Below, one piece after another: positions 5,599 through 7,152 of a stretch of DNA of 7,152 nt. Position numbers and translations under genes: made by a program. The notes under the pieces are model-generated. The model had not been told where the DNA came from. It saw only the letters and a program-made list of their open reading frames with translations, and made no database searches. The stretch's first letter is position 1; every line of letters starts with the position of its first letter. This DNA comes from Treponema sp. (GTDB lineage: Bacteria; Spirochaetota; Spirochaetia; Treponematales; Breznakiellaceae): contig JAITQR010000284.1 of assembly GCA_031288815.1 (NCBI GenBank), forward strand, positions 1 through 7,152, read 5' to 3'.

Positions 5599-7152
5599 TT
5601 GAAAAGCGGAGCTATCGGCGTTGTCCTGGGGAAAAGCCTTTTCTTCCCCAGGGTAAGGGAATCCGGGCCGCTACGGTTCCTCTGGGCCCTGTGTCTGGCC
5701 TTTCTGCTGTTTTTTATCCTCTACCCCCTGCTGCGGGTTTTATCCGCCGCGGATCTTGAGAGCTGGCGGCGGGCCCTGGGTTCCGCCCGCCTCACCGCGG
5801 CCCTGTCCAATACCCTGCTTCTCGTCCTCCTTTCCACCTTCTTTTCGGTACTTACCGGTTTTATCTACGCCTACGCGGTGATCCGGGGAGGGATCCCCTT
5901 TTCCGGCTTTTTCTCGTTTATCCCGATTCTGCACCTGGTAACGCCCCCCTTTGTGGGAGGGCTTTCGTTCATCCTGCTTTTCGGCCGGCAGGGTTTTTTT
6001 ACCCGCACCCTGCTCCATTTGGACATTTCCCTTTACGGCCTTCCCGGTCTCCTCATCGCCCAGACCCTGTGTTTCTTCCCCATCGCCTTCCTCATCATCA
6101 AGGACGCTTTTGAGGGAATAAACCCGTCCCTGGAATACGCCGCCCGGGCCATGGGAGCGGGCCGGCTCCGGGTGTTCGGAACCCTTACCGCCCCCCTTGC
6201 CCTGCCGGGGATTGTTTCGGCCCTGCTCTTTATCGCCATCTCGGTCCTGGGGGACTTTGGCAACCCCATGCTTATCGGCGGTCGCTACAACGTGCTGGCG
6301 GTGGAACTCTACACCCAGCTTACCGGCTGGGCTAATCCGGGTACCAGCGCGGTCCTGGGGATCATCCTCCTGATTCCGGCCTTTGTCCTCTTCGTGTTAC
6401 AGCGGCTGGCCCTGCGCAAAAGAAGCTCCCGCTTTGCCACGGTGGGTTCCCGCTCCTCCTCCATGCCCCTCCCCCTGCCGGCCTTTCCGGTACGGGTACT
6501 GCTCTTTGTCTTCTGCGCCTTCATCGCCTTTATCGTGGCGGCCCAGTTCCTCGCCATGGCGGGCGGGGCCTTTTCCCGGATCTGGGGGGTGGACCCCGGC
6601 TTTACCCTCGCCCACCTGAGGGATTCGCTGGACTACCGGCGGGAACTGCTTAATACCCTGGTCTTTTCCCTCTCCGCCGCCTGTATCACCGTGGTCCTGG
6701 GAACCCTGATCTCCTTCCTGGTACTGCGCACGGATCTTCCCTTCCGCCGCGTGGCGGATCTCCTGGTGATGATCCCCGCGGCGATTCCCGGCTCCCTTAC
6801 CGGCCTGGCCTTTGTCATCGCCTTTAACGGCCGGTATTTCCGCCTTGCCGGCGCCCGGATCATCATCGTTCTCGCCATAGTCGTCTGTAATCTTCCCGCG
6901 GCCTACCGCATCCTGGCTTCCTCGATAATGGGCATCCGCGGTTCCCTTGACGACGGGGCCCGCGCCCTGGGGGCTTCCCGGCTCCGGCTTTTCCTTACCG
7001 TGATCTGCCCCCTGGTGATCAAGGGCATCGCGTCGGCCTTCGTATTTACCTTTGTGCGTTCAACCGGTACCATAAGCGCGGTTATCTTTCTTGTCAGCTT
7101 TAAAACGAAAATCGCCTCGGTAACGATTCTGAACCTGGCAAGCCAGGGGGAC
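5599..7152 (+). CDS. ABC transporter permease, fused double-domain FbpB type (3' end beyond window)
   Basis: An open frame of 518 codons runs to the right edge with no stop. It encodes an inner-membrane permease with two homologous halves. Each half has a cytoplasmic EAA loop that contacts the ATPase: EYAARAMGAGRLRVFGTLTAPLALPGI (179-205) and DDGARALGASRLRLFLTVICPLVIKGI (451-477). About eleven hydrophobic segments are visible, and a basic linker (RKRSSRF, 273-279) separates the halves. The fused layout is typical of FbpB/AfuB, which are usually about 500-560 aa, so only a short C-terminus is missing. The start is uncertain. The first candidate after the TAG at 5575 is TTG at 5599; GAGAGG at 5577-5582 is 16 bases upstream, too far for a normal Shine-Dalgarno, so coupling to the binding-protein gene is likely. 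ATPase expected downstream. Confidence 0.9.
   Translation, partial: MKSGAIGVVLGKSLFFPRVRESGPLRFLWALCLAFLLFFILYPLLRVLSAADLESWRRALGSARLTAALSNTLLLVLLSTFFSVLTGFIYAYAVIRGGIPFSGFFSFIPILHLVTPPFVGGLSFILLFGRQGFFTRTLLHLDISLYGLPGLLIAQTLCFFPIAFLIIKDAFEGINPSLEYAARAMGAGRLRVFGTLTAPLALPGIVSALLFIAISVLGDFGNPMLIGGRYNVLAVELYTQLTGWANPGTSAVLGIILLIPAFVLFVLQRLALRKRSSRFATVGSRSSSMPLPLPAFPVRVLLFVFCAFIAFIVAAQFLAMAGGAFSRIWGVDPGFTLAHLRDSLDYRRELLNTLVFSLSAACITVVLGTLISFLVLRTDLPFRRVADLLVMIPAAIPGSLTGLAFVIAFNGRYFRLAGARIIIVLAIVVCNLPAAYRILASSIMGIRGSLDDGARALGASRLRLFLTVICPLVIKGIASAFVFTFVRSTGTISAVIFLVSFKTKIASVTILNLASQGD
5625..5652 (+). other. Perfect 9-bp hairpin at the binding-protein/permease junction
   Basis: CCTGGGGAA (5625-5633) pairs perfectly with TTCCCCAGG (5644-5652) across a 10-base loop. 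It begins 47 bases after the binding-protein stop and lies within codons 9-18 of the permease. In many importer operons a stem-loop after the binding-protein gene stabilises that part of the mRNA and keeps permease levels lower; this hairpin could do the same. No T-run follows, so it is not a terminator. Confidence 0.5.

Noticed and set aside
1..7152. tRNA, rRNA, CRISPR array, insertion sequence or prophage genes
   Set aside because: No cloverleaf, rRNA signature, regularly spaced direct repeats, transposase or phage-like protein was seen on either strand.

Overview
The window is a GC-rich (by eye about 58-60%) bacterial chromosomal segment with strong GGG/CCC/CGG codon bias. It has frequent TTG starts and short AT-rich intergenic gaps holding palindromes. 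The gene style and the secreted small protein next to a HEPN-type protein suggest a Spirochaetota organism, perhaps a free-living or termite-gut Treponema-like lineage. That placement is an impression from sequence style and was not tested by any search.

Layout. (i) Minus strand, 53-1456: a complete MATE-family (MepA-like) multidrug/Na+ or H+ antiporter. (ii) 1457-1678: a divergent intergenic gap with a long palindrome followed by a T-run, then an AT-rich promoter zone. (iii) Plus strand, 1679-4319: a tight three-gene cluster. It holds a small secreted protein with a possible lectin-like fold, a 134-aa HEPN-like protein that begins right after the previous stop, and a 535-aa 2-isopropylmalate/homocitrate-synthase-family enzyme that overlaps it by 11 bases. 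(iv) 4320-4551: a second intergenic region with a good sigma-70 promoter (TTGACA, 17-base spacer) and a leader of about 160 nt. The leader can fold into a pseudoknot-like domain followed by two mutually exclusive hairpins. (v) Plus strand, 4552 to the right edge: a periplasmic binding protein of the Fe(III)/AfuA-FbpA type, then a fused two-domain ABC permease (FbpB type) that starts at a TTG and runs off the window.

How it works together. The last two genes form a binding-protein-dependent importer. The binding protein captures a ligand in the periplasm and passes it to the double permease. The ATPase is expected just beyond the right edge. The iron-ligating tyrosine pair typical of FbpA is not evident, so the substrate may not be iron. 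The enzyme at 2712-4319 has all the metal-binding and catalytic signatures of the acyl-CoA/alpha-ketoacid condensing family and a degenerate C-terminal LeuA-type regulatory domain. Its substrate pair cannot be fixed from sequence alone.

The most unusual non-coding signal is the 4390-4551 leader, a candidate cis-regulatory RNA. Also notable are two copies of a palindrome sharing a 13-base core, and two GC-rich hairpins that each lie a few codons after a TTG start.
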